Source: Chara braunii
Taxonomy: Eukaryota; Streptophyta; Charophyceae; Charales; Characeae
Assembly (NCBI GenBank): GCA_003427395.1
Contig: BFEA01000245.1
Coordinates: 1,837,644-1,867,872, forward strand
Direction: 5' to 3'
Length of the DNA: 30,229 nucleotides
The notes under the pieces were generated by a model, which saw only the letters and a list, made by a program, of their open reading frames with translations, made no database searches and was not told where the DNA came from. Of the stretch, positions 29,610-30,229 are shown one piece after another (position 1 is the first letter of the stretch; every line of letters begins with the position of its first letter). Position numbers and translations under genes: made by a program.

Positions 29610-29653
29610 TAATCCCGATTTAAAAAAATGATGGTCGATTTAAATCGGGGTTA
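29610..29653. other. 15-bp inverted repeat just upstream of gag start
   Basis: taatcccgatttaaa (29610-29624) pairs with tttaaatcggggtta (29639-29653), with one T-G wobble and a 14-base loop. In the minus-strand transcript it lies 15-58 bases before the gag ATG and could form a leader hairpin. Confidence 0.7.
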
Positions 29654-30024
29654 AAGGAAGTTGTCATGAGAAGGGGGGGGGGGTGAAAATTTGGGGGCAA
29701 AGTTTTGGGAAAGAAAATTAAAATCAGAACGTAAATTTCAAATGGAATAAAATTTGGCCGAAGAAAAAAATAAATTCGGGGGAAAAGAAAAGGGAAAATT
29801 TAAAATTTCAAGACAATGAAATTCGAATTTATTCGATTAATTTTCAAAAAGGGAAAACTTCTTGGAAAGAAATTTTAAAGGACAATAAAAAAATTCCGGG
29901 CTATTTTACGTGACAAAATGCTGAAAATTTAAAATTGGAATAAATGCAAAGATTCAAAAAAAAAAAAAAAAGCTATATTTTGGGGGTTTATTTTGAATTT
30001 TTAACGAATTTAAATGATAATTAT
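29654..30024. other. AT-rich gag leader region
   Basis: Low-complexity A/T text with a 17-A run at 29956-29972. It is probably the untranslated leader of the minus-strand gypsy element. No primer-binding site of the TGG type was found. Confidence 0.4.
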
Positions 30025-30229
30025 TGTTACGAACCTGGTCATTTCCCAAGTGCAAATTCACAATGAAAAACAATGCCACCCAATTGCGAAAGAAATAAAA
30101 GCACTTGCAAGAGATAAAGACCAGAGGAGAGGTAAAGAAGAAGAAGAAGTACACCAGCAAGACCAATGACAATTCCCCCTTCTCTCTCCCCCTTCCTCCT
30201 CCTCCTTCACTTCACCAATCTTATTCTTC
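30025..30229 (-). other. Possible LTR end, truncated by the window
   Basis: TGTTACGAACCTGG begins at 30025. Read on the minus strand this gives ...CGTAACA, a plausible LTR terminus for the gag to its left. The other end is outside the window, so no LTR pair can be compared. Confidence 0.3.

Noticed and set aside
1-30229. CRISPR array, bacterial operon or phage-defence system
   Set aside because: The tandem repeats are adjacent without spacers, there are no cas-like proteins, and the gene content is eukaryotic.

Overview
The window looks like repeat-rich nuclear DNA of a streptophyte (green-plant lineage), most likely a charophyte-type alga. Three things point there: an EDR1/CTR1-type Raf-like kinase (an architecture of green plants), a Penelope-like retroelement with its GIY-YIG endonuclease placed before the reverse transcriptase, and plant-type chromovirus and LINE debris. 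The repeat style reminds me of Chara braunii from memory; I could not test that. Only one gene looks intact. Almost everything else is mobile-element wreckage, minisatellites and simple repeats.

Layout. 1-460: pieces of a hammerhead-ribozyme repeat, including one complete type III ribozyme on the minus strand (399-454). 480-2240: minisatellites and simple repeats. 2240-5570: mostly AT-rich unassigned DNA with one unrecognised broken gene (4479-5104). 5580-6165: left copy of a dispersed repeat. 6460-7915: Ty3/gypsy chromovirus integrase plus chromodomain, decayed by stop codons only, followed by tandem repeats and a possible LTR/primer-binding site to 9100. 9640-14530: a gag-like zinc knuckle, then a Penelope-like element (PLE) on the plus strand whose order is coiled coil with a 78-A tract, helical domain, GIY-YIG, basic linker, RT. 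It is interrupted at about 12345-13290 by a second hammerhead cluster. 15005-16055: right copy of the dispersed repeat. 16155-19830: tandem repeats and unassigned DNA.

19831-23331, minus strand: an uninterrupted 1166-codon ORF for a group B3 Raf-like MAP3K (EDR1 domain plus kinase domain, all kinase motifs present). 24094-26870, minus strand: 3' part of a LINE pol with an A-rich tail, split by a 730-bp retroposon-like insertion flanked by a 34-bp exact duplication. 26957-27830, plus strand: LINE ORF1 with three in-frame stops. 27726-29595, minus strand: frameshifted Ty3/gypsy gag, then AT-rich leader and a possible LTR edge at 30025.

The kinase is the only likely host gene. The most interesting material is the hammerhead family: two type III ribozymes whose stem III shows a compensatory base change, a truncated copy ending at the cleavage position, and a cluster lying inside a permuted PLE.
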